A stretch of DNA of 64,000 nucleotides from NCBI GenBank assembly GCA_039566865.1, contig CM076959.1, positions 12,135,501 through 12,199,500 of the forward strand. The letters are read 5' to 3'. The DNA is from Aurelia coerulea. Lineage: Eukaryota; Cnidaria; Scyphozoa; Semaeostomeae; Ulmaridae. A program made the position numbers and the translations under genes. The notes under the pieces are model-generated. The model had not been told where the DNA came from, did no database searches, and worked only from the letters and a program-made list of their open reading frames with translations. Below, in pieces: positions 23,450 to 34,761 of this stretch. Position 1 is the stretch's first letter. The number at the start of each line of letters is the position of its first letter.

Positions 23450-25690
23450 TGCTTCCTGAAATTGTTTACTTAAAGTAGAAGCTGAGCATAAAATTCTTGA
23501 ATTACACACAGAAAAGTATATAATAGTCGTAATGCTAACTGTTCAGGTATTGAATTGAATATATAGCTTTTGTTGGCTCATGTTTAGACTCATCTTTCAA
23601 CTTTCTTCTACTCAATACTCATATCTACTCTTGAACCTATGCGATTGGAATCCGATTGGCACTCATGTAGCTTGATGTATTCGAATTACACAACAATGCA
23701 TCAGAATGGTAATACCTACTTTACGCATATTAACATATGCTGTGTGACTTATAAGCCGTAGCAATCCTTCTTTCTGCAGTTGCTTATCGCTTGGTACTTG
23801 GGTATCACTGACAGCAACGAATGCTGTTGATGCACCCTTGATATTCCAATTCGATGAATATAAATTGCATGGTTGAAGACACCTAAGAGTCCTTTCAAAT
23901 GGATAGCTATGAATTTCTTCGCGAGTCTATTTTTTCAAACGACGATACAAAAGATGAGATATGAATGACAGGTATTACCCTCAACGACCCGACCCTCCTT
24001 CATCACATTCATAAAGTATTGTGACAGCTAATGAAGGCATCCAACGATCAGCTTGTCTCAAAAATCATGGCGACATAGTTTGAACACAGAATTTGACGCC
24101 TCGGGTTTTCTTTAGATTGCGACAGGAGAATAAGATCTATGATATTCTATGCTCTCTTAGATGTCTGCAGAAACAACTGGTGCAGCAGTAAATTTACTGA
24201 AGATAGTCTGCTATTTATGATCTAAATTAGATGTCAGGGGAAAAGTTCGCGGATAAAACATTTGAAGTCCTTTATATGAATAAGTTTGTGTTCTCACAAA
24301 TCTCACTTGACATCTAAATTGAGACGGACTTTAGTTCATATTCTGCAGCTACGACAGAAAGAATAAACACCTGTCTCAAGAACCTTTCTCACAAAATGGT
24401 GTCCCACTGAAAATTAAAGTGAGTGACATTTCTATCGTTCGCTTATCAACAAAATTTTGTTGTTTTACCTGGCAAATCAGAAACTGTTGTCCTTGTTGAA
24501 AAGGTAACGCATCAAAATCATTTGCTCTGTATTTACCCGATAAGGTTCCTTCCAACATCAAAGAGGTTAAGATATTTTCTTTTGTTGCGATTTTACTTCT
24601 TTTCTGTTGATGTACCAAATCACCGGGTGAGTAGAAAAAAAAATGCACAATGTATGAAAGGCAACTGCGCCTGAATATCAAAGCAAAGAAAAATTTTAAT
24701 ATTTTATTAAAGGTTGATATGTTCAATCAATTTCATAATTTATCATGGCTGAAATAGGTCATTCCGTTCCTGTTATATCAGGAATTTTCTCGATTTCCTA
24801 AAATTGCGATCAATTTACCTAATATTTCTGTTTGCAGCTATGACTTGAACACAATTTAACAAGTATTGTCGCTTTGGAGAATAAATAAGTCATCCCCATG
24901 GGTGTACCAAATTCATTCAAGGAGATTCCACCCTCCAAAGCACGTGTTTTGAAAGCAGGAAAACCGTACGGCGGGAAAACTGAAAAATTTCATCATCATC
25001 ATCATTCTTGGTCGTCTTTTGATACTTCTTTAAGGAGCTGTAACCAGAAGATCCCTCTCAATTTCGGGACAAAGTGACCATTTTCAACCAGGTAAGTTAA
25101 TTAAATCTAATTGAACACACCAGCTATCAATAAACGATATTTGCCAATAATGTTGCTTTGGTATTGCTGTCAAAATGGATAGCTGGTAAAACGACAATAG
25201 AATACAAACACTTTCAAAAGTTTTGTTTAATTCAATTACCTTTTTAATTGATTTTAGTGCTTCTTGTTCCATGGCAAAAAGTCTAAGCTCTGACAAAGGC
25301 AGTCAAATATTTTTAAAGGATTTTCTCTTTGGCAACTAAAATAGGCCCACTTTTTCCGACGAGCGGGAAAAGTGGGTCTATTTTCAAAACTTGTACAATA
25401 TCGGAGTATGAAAGGATAAATGATTAAGAAAATTAATGGAATTACATTTCCCAACTATTCTCTATTCAATAAAATTGCAATCTTTGCCTTTTATCGCAAG
25501 CAAACCCGTTCCCGCAACGAAAATAAAACTACGGTCGTTATGCTGTGGTCCACCATCGTCGCGACTTGCAAGTCAGTAATCGAATTTGATACTAACAGTC
25601 AAATATATATGTTTGTAGTATGTTTAATCCAATTTACTGGTTACAAGACAGCAACTGCGGTAATAGGAAACCCGTTTTCGCATTTTAGAT
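23450..25690. other. Intergenic stretch, no recognised gene
   Basis: No exon of a known protein was seen. There is a weak inverted repeat around 24203-24334 (AAATTAGATGTCAGG and its inverse), a 59-codon ORF at 24898-25077 followed by a strong donor-like CCAG|GTAAGT at 25092, and a hairpin of GGCCCACTTTTTCC type at ~25345-25380. The 116-residue minus ORF at 24376-24726 has no recognisable feature. Confidence 0.5.
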
Positions 25691-25909
25691 AGAAAACTAA
25701 GAAGGCCAAAATTAAATCATAAAATTAAAACCACATTTGGAAATTAAATCCGACAAAACGAAATAATAATCTCGTATGAATGCACTATTCGAAAAAATAA
25801 AATGCATTTCGAAATCACGAGACAATATTAAATGCAGAGAAAAACACAAAATGAAATCGGAATCGACATAAAAAGCATGATCGAAAATAAATTTACATGA
25901 TGAGATCAA

Positions 25910-26240
25910 AATGCAAACACAAAATCCAATCCACAAGGAAAGGAAGATATGCAAGACGAAATCGAAATGTGAAACGAAATCCTAATTCTAATTTGAATCA
26001 TGAATAAAAAAGACAAGATGAAATCAAATCAAACATTGAAAGCCGAGATGGAGATGAAACGAAAATGACAAACGGAAGTCCTCATTGGAAATGGGAATGT
26101 GACACCCAACACCAAATCTAAAGCAAGATAAAATCCAAATGTAAACAGAAAATCTCAATTCGAAACAAATAAAAAATTAAAATGTGCAAGACGAAATCAA
26201 AATCTAAAATGAAATCAAAAGTTAAATCATAAATGTAAGG
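25910..26240. repeat. Decayed subterminal repeats, left arm (copy 1)
   Basis: Purine-rich strand with many variants of CAAGACGAAATC spaced 15-40 bases apart. The inverse (GATTTCGTCTTG) fills the right arm at 30885-31345. Confidence 0.6.
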
Positions 26241-26348
26241 CAAGAGCTGTCAGCTTCAATTCAAATCTGGGTGGATGCTTTGTTGGGAGCCTCTTGTGTG
26301 CACAGTAGGTATTTCAAAGAAAAATCTCGTTTTCATGCTGAAATGGCC

Positions 26349-26429
26349 ATGCGCAGAGTGAAATCAGTCATGCCCTAAGTGAAATTGCTCATGCGCTAAG
26401 TGAAATCGTTCATGCGCTAAGCGAAAACA
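26349..26429. repeat. 21-bp tandem repeat in foldback arm
   Basis: Four units of the CATGCGCTAAGTGAAATCGTT type. Inverse at 30684-30766; second-copy equivalents at 38444-38524 and ~42858-42940. Confidence 0.8.
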
Positions 26430-28659
26430 AATCGAGCGCGCTCATAAGAATAGCAGTAGGCCCACAGTCGCTCGCGCTGAGTGTTCGGTTCGGTTCGCAA
26501 CAGCAGGCTAACTTGTGTCGCAAGCACGTTTCAAGATTAACATGATTGACTGTCACAAGAGCAAGATTAACTGTCACAGCATCTACAATGAGTTATGCTT
26601 TTTACGTTTACTTCACAAATCTTGAATCGATTGTTTTCTACATGGTAGTTCTCAGTGTCAGCTGGAAGGGAACTTAACCATATTTTCACTTTTTAGGCCA
26701 GAGGGAGCTTGGGGAATTTCATTCTTTCAAAAAAGCGTACGAACTGTTTTCAGAGCAAAACAATTTTTATGGACTTTTCTTGAAAGCAAAATGATTTTTG
26801 CCAAGTGTACGAGATTTTTTGGGAGTGAAATATCCCTTGAGATGGAAGCACCCTACTTCCAAATAGCCTGTTCCATGTCTAATCCATACACCCAGGTATA
26901 TTAGAGGGAGTCAAAATATTTTTGCCCTAGAAAACAAGCGCGATACAAGGTGCTTGCCAGGAGGATCTTAGAGTTCGAGGTATTCATCTTAAGTCCCTGA
27001 GCTTGGGGGCGCATTAATGCACTATCGACCCCCAACCCCGGGAAATGACGGAGAATTAACGTGGAATATACCGTGGAATAACGCAATTTCAATGTTGCCT
27101 TGTCTTGGGGAAACAGGGCTGTTTATTTAGCAGTGGTTTTAACGTTTGTTTCTGTGAAGGGAAACTGGACACTGGTCTGGCGCAATAAACACCAGGCGGG
27201 TCAGCTCTAGGGGTCCAAGTGTAACCATGCTCGTCTACGAAATCTCTGAGAAAGGAGGCAAAATCTTCATCAAATCTAGGACAGAGAAACCAGGAAAAGG
27301 GGTAGTTTTTTGAGAAAAAAAATCCTAGATTTTCAAAATAAGGGGTAAAAATCTATTTCCAGCATGTTTCATCATATGTTAATGATAAAATCACTAGAAA
27401 CCAACAACAACTGCAACATCAATTCAAGTCAGGTGATGATAACTTTTTCAAATAACAGGTCTACAGTGCATTGACACCACTGTTGTCTTCGCTAAGAATT
27501 CTTTGGAAATTCTTGCAAATTCTGAATGAATTATTGAAGTCTTTCTTATACCCCTCAAGAATTCTTGTGTGCATTGAGAACATTTGAAAGATCCTTGAGA
27601 ATTCTTAGCTAATGCAGATGGTGTTGATGGAAAAAAAAAACAAGTGCAATCACCTTGCAATGCAGAAACCAATTCTATCTCCTTTTTAGAAGCACTAATT
27701 GTTAGCCCATTGCAAGTTGAAAATGGAAACATAAACAATTTGACATAAGAACCAGTAAAAGATTAATATTCAATTATTCAACATAGAAATAATGGAATAT
27801 TGTCTGTCTTCAACAGCTTTTTACTGTACCTCAGTGAAAAGGAAGGATATTGCAAATATTATCTCAAACTGGCAACAAATTCATTTGTTCATAGAACATC
27901 AGCAACATGTAGCATAAAACCTTGCTGGATATGCTCGATGCTGATCAGTCATAGTAATGTGCACATTGTTTTGACTGTTATTACAATGCAACATTTGCCA
28001 TTGCCATTATTGCCAAGTTTGGAATTCCAGATGTTTTTTCCTCTTCAAAACAAGATAGTTTATCCTTTATTTGTGTGTTTGATGTGCTGATATGTTCACT
28101 GCAAATACGACTCGACTGTAGGTCAAATGATTTAAAGCAAGTGATTGTTGGTTGCTTAGTTTTGTCTCGTGTGTTATTCTCTGTTACTGTCAGTTAACAA
28201 TGTCAACTGGCTGCCCTTTGTTGGGCGTAAAAAGGCAAATAATTGCACAAAACAACATTACCAACCATCGGCTCCAGCTTCCTTCTTTGCCTTATGCCAG
28301 GGTAGCTAATTATCGACTTTAGCAATGCCTTGGACGACTTTTATTAAAGGAATAGAAATCTTACATCTAAGTTCTTGTCTTCATTCAGGAGTACTCTGGT
28401 ACTCTGGCACTGTGTATGGGCTCTTTGGCTTTTCGCGCCAAAAATGTTAGTTGTTGTGGTTGTTGCTTCTATTTGGCCAAAGATGGCAGTGGATTGTGGA
28501 TGATAATGTTATATTGGAGAGAGAATACCTCTCTTTTGAGCTTGGTTGAAGTTATAGGTAAGAGTTCACTTTTGCTTTGAAATCTGCCGTTTAGTGTAGC
28601 AGGCCTTGGTTAGTTCATCGCTGATAAATGTGCCCGTTATTTTGCAAATGCCGGTAGAT

Positions 28660-28747
28660 AGTATTATATGGCCATGCATGGCTTCAGTCAAAGTTTGGTT
28701 GCCAACCAAGCTTTGACTTAGGCCATGCATGGCCACATAATAGTATT
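28660..28747. repeat. Short near-perfect palindrome (copy 1)
   Basis: A stem of about 40 bp centred on GGTTGCCAACC, with arms carrying GGCCATGCATGGC and TCAAAG(T/C)TTGG. It would fold into a long hairpin if transcribed. It lies in the foldback core. Confidence 0.8.
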
Positions 28748-30884
28748 GTTGGTTTGGTTGATTGAATTTTTGCTTTTGTGGAGAATAATCATACATGCTA
28801 CCTAAATAATCCTATCTCTGCCATTAACTTTACATGTTTACCAACTGAAAATAGATTCACCAACAGTTGATTATGTATTAGTGTATTATGTATTATGTAT
28901 TAGTAAACTGTAAACTGTATTAGTTGTATTAACATGTTTACCAACTGAAATTAGATTCACCAACAGTTGTATTTTTGTTGAATAAACTAAATATTATATT
29001 TGCAGATCAGATGGAATTGTGTATGTTCTTGCTTCACCTCCTAGGAATTAGCTGCTGGAGCGGTAAAGATTTCCGAGATAATGTTACATATCTTAGATGT
29101 TTGTTAAATCAGTTGTATCATTATTTTTTTGGTTAACTGCAAGTGCATAGTCACATTCATACCAATTTTGTTATTTTAACAGTTTGTCAACAAATGGTTT
29201 TTTTGGAGTCGAGCCATTTTCTATCATATAAGCAAGCACGCTGGTATTTGTTATTCAAGTATCAAACATTTACAAGTTGTAGTACAGGCCATGTACACAA
29301 TAACATGACAGGAATTATAGACATTATGATAAGAATTCCAGTATTCCTTGAGCCACACAAAGACTTTAAATGTTTCTGAACAAGAATTCTTAGGCAGGAT
29401 AACCACGTTAATGTCGGCAAGGCCTGTACTGTAGTAGCATTATATAGAGCTTGATATATGTGTTCACCACGCTATTTATCACCCCACTTGATAAGTCCTA
29501 TCTTATAGATTTGTCAGAGAAATCCTGTAAAAAGGGCCATTATTTTCAAAATTTGTCAGAGAAAAGCCCACGAAAGGGGTTCTTTTCTCCATCGAAAATC
29601 AGAGAAAAGGGTCAATTTGAAAAATTGCCAGACAAGCATGGTTACACTTGGACCCCTAGAGCTGACCCGCCGGGAATAAACAGTATCAAAATGAGTCGGC
29701 ATACAGGATAAATGATAGGATTGAGTTTCTTAATTTTTTGGTGATCTGAGAGTTCAGTTTCTTATGGGCAGTTTCTTATGAGAAATATACGCGTAAAAAT
29801 TAAATCAATACACAGAGGGCAAGTACACCGTAAGTATTTCAATCTATCCTATCGCTTACTTTGCAAAAATTTATCCTGTATGCCGACTTATTTCGGCGAG
29901 GAGCCTTTAAGCATCTGGAACGTTGCGTTGTATACCCTTTATCGCACCAGACCAGTGTCCAGTTTCCCTTTGCAAAAACTAACGTTAAAATAAAACCACC
30001 GCTAAGTATTCCCGCGACAATCAATTTTTGTTAATAGCCACGTCCACCCGAGACAAGGCAGCATTAAAATTGTGTCATTCCACTGTATGTATATTTCTCC
30101 ATCATGTCCTGGGGGTGGGGGTCAATAGTGCATTAATGCCCCCCCCATAAGCACAGGGACTTAAGAATACCTCAAACTCCAGGATCCTCCTGGCAAACAC
30201 CTTGTTTTCGGGCTTGTTTTCTTGGGCTAAAATTTCTCATATCCCTGTGTGTATGGATTAGACATGGAACAGGCTATTTGGAAGTAGGGTGCTTCCATCT
30301 CAAGGTACATTTCACTCCCAAAAAATCTCGTACACTTGGCAAAAATCATTTTGCTTTCATAAAAAGTCCATAAAAATTGTTTTGCTCTGAAAACAGTTCG
30401 TACGCTTTTTTGAAAGAATGAAATTCCCCAAGCTCCCTCTGGCCTAAAAAGTGAAAATATGGTTAAGTTCCCTTCCAGCTGACACTGAGAACTACCATGT
30501 AGAAAACAATCGATTCAAGATTTGTGAAGTAAACGTAAAAAGCATAACTCACTGAAGATGCTGTGACAGTAGTCACCATCTTGAAACGTGCTTGCGACAC
30601 AAGTTAGCCTGCTGTTGCGAACCGAACCGAACACTCAGCGCGAGCGACTGTGGGCCTACTGCTATTCTTATGAGCGCGCTCGATTTGTTTTCGCTTAGCG
30701 CATGAGCGATTTCACTTAGCGCATGAGCGATTTCACTTAGGGCATGACTGATTTCACTCTGCGCATGGCCATTTCAGCATGAAAACGAGATTTTTCTTTG
30801 AAATACCTACTGTGCACACAAGAGGCTCCCAACAAAGCATCCACCCAGATTTGAATTGAAGCTGACAGCTCTTGCCTTACATTT

Positions 30885-31345
30885 ATGATTTAACTTTTGA
30901 TTTCATTTTAGATTTTGATTTCGTCTTGCACATTTTAATTTTTTATTTGTTTCGAATTGAGATTTTCTGTTTACATTTGGATTTTATCTTGCTTTAGATT
31001 TGGTGTTGGGTGTCACATTCCCATTTCGAATGAGGATTTCCGTTTGTCATTTTCGTTTAATCTCCATCTCGGCTTTCAATTTTTGATTTGATTTCATCTT
31101 GTCTTTTTTATTTATGATTCAAATTAGAATTAGGATTTCGTTTGACATTTCGATCTCGTCTTGCATATCTTCCTTTCCTTGTGGATTGGATTTTGTGTTT
31201 GCATTTTGATCTCGTCATGTAAATTTATTTTCGATCATGCTTTTTATGTCGATTCCGATTTCATTTTGTGTTTTTCTCTGCATTTAATATTGTCTCGTGA
31301 TTTCGAAATGCATTCTATTTTTTCGAATAGTGCATTCATACGAGA
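30885..31345. repeat. Decayed subterminal repeats, right arm (copy 1)
   Basis: Variants of GATTTCGTCTTGCATTT recur throughout (GATTTCATCTTG, GATTTTATCTTG, GATCTCGTCTTG, GATCTCGTCATG). The ORFs read from it are low-complexity Phe/Leu/Asp translations of the repeat, not proteins. Confidence 0.6.
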
Positions 31346-31353
31346 TTATTATT

Positions 31354-32010
31354 GTCTTCATTTTAGATGATTTGCAACATGAATCTCGCATGCCAGTTGC
31401 AAGGACCTAACACATCGATCAGTTGAAAATTGTAATTTTGACATTTTTTTAATCTTCAGTCTTCATTTTAGAAGCATATCTCGCATGCCGTTGCAAGGAC
31501 CTAACACATCGATCATGGAACTTTTTAATCTTCAGTGTACTTTGAAAAAACAGTTGAAAATTGTAATTTTGATTGTCACTTACAACAATCCTTGTCAATT
31601 TATGATTTGCAACATAATAAAGTCTTCATTTTAGAAGCATATCTCGCATGCAGTTGCAAAGACCTAACACATCGATCATTCAACTTTTTAATCTTCATTG
31701 TACTTTGAAAAAACAGTTGAAAATTGTAATTTTGATTTTCATTTGCAACAATCCTTGTCAACTTATGATTTGCAACATAATAAAGTCTTCATTTTAGAAG
31801 CATATCTCGCATGCAGTTGCAAAGACCTAACACATCGATCATGGAACTTTTTAATCTTCATTGTACTTTGAAAAAACAGTTGAAAATTGTAATTTTGATC
31901 TTCACTTACAACAATCCTTGTCAATTTATGATTTGCAACATAATAAAGTCTTCATTCCAGAAGCATATCTCATTAGAGAAGCATATCTCGAATGCAGTCA
32001 CAAAGACCTA
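31354..32010 (+). repeat. 163-bp satellite array, copy 1
   Basis: The block GTCTTCATTTTAGAAGCATA starts at 31459, 31622, 31785 and (as GTCTTCATTCC) 31948, exactly 163 bases apart. A shorter irregular unit precedes them at ~31354. The foldback right arm is cut off at the array's left edge. Confidence 0.9.
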
Positions 32011-32680
32011 AATACATCGATCCCCTCCTGACCGATCTAAGTTGACAGAAAGATTCAAAGAAGATACTTTTTAATGAGACAACTATTCCATAATATCAAA
32101 CTAGTTTGAATATTTATATATCCAGAAAAATAATATATCACAACTTCAACATATTTTCAAATGATCTGTGTTTCTAACATTTTCTTTAACTGCTGAAAAT
32201 CCCGTCACACTTACACATTTTACTGAAACGAGGAGATAAATCATGAAAATAAATTTGGAATAAAACATATACAATACCAAAAAGGAAACCATTGATCATA
32301 GATGTTCATTTCTAGATAAACCCATTTAGATGTCGCAAATTGCATGAATCAGAGATGATCTTTTGAAAACTGAACGATTGAAAAGACAGTCTCATTTGTG
32401 CAAAATGGGATTTTTGTGACAAGATTTTTTGGCATAAATCTTACCAAACCTGGATGGAGTTTATTAAGTTTAAAATACTTCTGCATAATCTTTACTTTGA
32501 TATCAAGCAATCTGAAAGAGAGGAGCAAATACATCTTAAGATCATATGCTTTTTTACAAATTTACAAAATGAATAACGAGAAAGATTATGTTTCTCACAT
32601 TTCCCAATATTTACTGTGCTCGCTGAAGGGATTTGATTTTTAAAGGACACCATAAAAACCAAGGTATAAGCACATGGGAT

Positions 32681-33007
32681 CCAGGAGTGTCAGTAAAGAC
32701 TGTAGGTTTGGTTTCTTTAGTTCCCTGTGATCCACATTATGAAAACAACAGCTGTGTAATTTGATAAAGATCGTTGCAGTCGGTCTGCTATTGTTACAGA
32801 ATATAGTGATGCGCAGGATTTGAAAAAAACCGCGGGTTTAAACCGCAGCAAATGAGACAACGGTTCTCACCTAACAAAAGTTTTGCTACTGTAACAATAG
32901 CAGGCCGACCGCAACGATGATGTAATCTGTATCAAATTACACAGCTGTTGCTTTAATAAACCGGATCACAGGGAACCAAAGAAACCAAAATTTACTGACA
33001 CTCCTGG
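32681..33007. mobile_element. Palindromic MITE in unit 1
   Basis: CCAGGAGTGTCAGTAAA and its inverse TTTACTGACACTCCTGG bound about 130-bp inverted arms sharing TTCCCTGTGATCC, ACAGCTGTGTAATTTGATA and CTGCTATTGTTACAG. The loop has a small CGGGTTTAAACCG hairpin. Confidence 0.8.
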
Positions 33008-33049
33008 ACCCCCTGTGGGTATCCGCTGTGCTTTTAATCAGTATTAATT

Positions 33050-33800
33050 TCTCGGACATTATGGGTGCGGTTTATATAAGAAACGAAACATCTTTAACAT
33101 GAAACTAGCATGGGAAACCATAACATCATAGGAATTATGCCGCTTTCTTTGCCATTTCTTAACCAGTTATTGTTCTGTTGTCAAATAAGCAACGGTTTTG
33201 CGCAATAACTAAATTTTCTGCAAATCCTGAAGCTTGTGAAGCTGAAGATAATGTAGAGTTGAGCGTCATTATGTTGAACCCTCGAGGGAAATGAACGTTT
33301 GTAGGAAATGGCGATGTTTTCAGATAACTGCAGCACTACCCGTACTTCAGGGGCTGTGGAATTGAAACAAAAAGAATCAAAGGGAAAGATAAGCCAATGC
33401 CGATAATTGTGAGCGAATATTCCTGTTTACTTGGTTGCAGAAAAAGGATGCACAGGTTTGGTCTTTGGGTGAAAGCCCCTTCAGAACCCCTCCTCGGAAA
33501 TTGGTCTGAATCCAAGCAATCGTACGATTTATGGAGTATTCAGAAGCATGTATTATTAAATATTAAATCGTTAATCCATTAGATTGTGCTGCAAAAGTTT
33601 TAGAATAGCTTCGGAAAGAATTTTGATACCACCCATTTTGCAAGAATTTCGAAGAAACGACGGCAAAACCTCTTAAAGCGTACCAAGGAGAATTTCTCCT
33701 TTGTTCGAGATAACGAGTAGTTCACGATCACAGAGGTTGAGTTATTGTGGCCCAACTGTTATGTTTATATTTTGTAGCAATTGTAAGCTGTATGTGTAGC
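33050..33800. other. Unassigned DNA in unit 1 (also 45415-46165)
   Basis: No recognisable gene or repeat. A 61-residue ORF at 33397-33582 recurs at 45762-45947 only because the DNA is duplicated. Confidence 0.5.
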
Positions 33801-33817
33801 AAAGCAAAATCAGCCGG

Positions 33818-34049
33818 GAAACTACCTCGTGAAACTACCCCGTAACTACCTGAAGCTACCTTTGAAACAACCGTGAAATACGTGAAACCACCCCGAAACT
33901 ACTACGTGAAAATACCCCGTAACTACCTGAAGCTACCTTTGAAACAACCGTGAAATACGTGAAACTACCCCGTAACTACCTGAAGCTACCTATGAAACAA
34001 CCGTGAAATACGTGAAACCACCCCGAAACTACTACGTGAAACTACCCCG
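33818..34049. repeat. ACTACC-rich nested minisatellite (copy 1)
   Basis: Higher-order repeat of GTGAAACTACCCCGTAACTA, then CCTGAAGCTACC and GAAACAACCGTGAAATACGT blocks, three main passes. Confidence 0.85.
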
Positions 34050-34761
34050 GGAAAACATTTTAATCTTTAACAATCAGGAAGTATGTTGTCTCTTTTAAAA
34101 TTCTGTAGGTTCAGTTGCACAAATGTCTAAAGCAATTGTAGGGAAGATGATTGTTTGAGAAACTCGTTTTGACTTGCTGACGAAGTTTGTACCGCGTGGG
34201 GGTCACGAAAAGGTTCATACGTTTGAAATACTGTAGCTCTCAAACCATTGTAATACGCGTTGTTGACTAATCAACTTAGATAAGAAAATTTGATTTGTCA
34301 AAATCGGCGGTATCGCTCTCAACTTACAGGCGAATTTTATAAAAGTGCTTTTTCTTAGAACCCTTCATAACTGGCCGCAATCAAATTTTCTAGCATTTCA
34401 GCCCCACAGTTACAATCATCGAACTTCATCTTATCGCGCAAACATTTACTGGGCATATAAGGAAGACTCTAATGACTGCCCTTCAACATTCCTTTGTCTA
34501 TTTTCTATTGTCACAAGGCTGGATTGCTGATTCACCCGGTGGTGCCGGCGGTGGTAATAGGACGCTTAAGCCTTAAGGAAAATTAAATCTTTTCATAAGA
34601 AAAATCAATCATAAACAAAAACCAGAAATGCCAGGTCAATGGCAAGGTATTTGGGCATATTTTCGCAAGGTGTTTTGATTTTTGACTTTGCCTGTTTTTC
34701 TTTGGCAATGATGCTCTTGAGGCTGACATTGGCAGTAGTTTTCGGACAGTGGCGGTGGCTC

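Larger units (their letters stand above)
25704..31353. mobile_element. Foldback element copy 1, right end truncated
   Basis: Long inverted arms: 25704-~27245 pairs with ~29630-31353, clearly diverged from each other. The tip AAGGCCAAAATTAAATCAT is present at the left. The matching right tip is missing because the arm stops at ~31353 and runs into the 163-bp satellite. The core (~27250-29630) has no transposase-like ORF, so it is non-autonomous. Confidence 0.85.

Noticed and set aside
24376..24726. 116-residue minus ORF
   Set aside because: AT-rich, with no recognisable motif and no splice context; nothing supports it as a gene.
25712..25954. 80-residue ORF found four times (also 31161, 37807, 43333)
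   Set aside because: It is the translation of the decayed GATTTCGTCTTG repeat in the foldback arms, read from inverted and duplicated copies.
27800..28090. 96-residue ORF present in both tandem units (also 39974-40264)
   Set aside because: Its conservation only reflects the near-identical DNA duplication. No domain, no codon bias and no homologue come to mind.
31459..32010. CRISPR-like array
   Set aside because: Repeats are 163 bp, contiguous and without spacers, in an animal genome.
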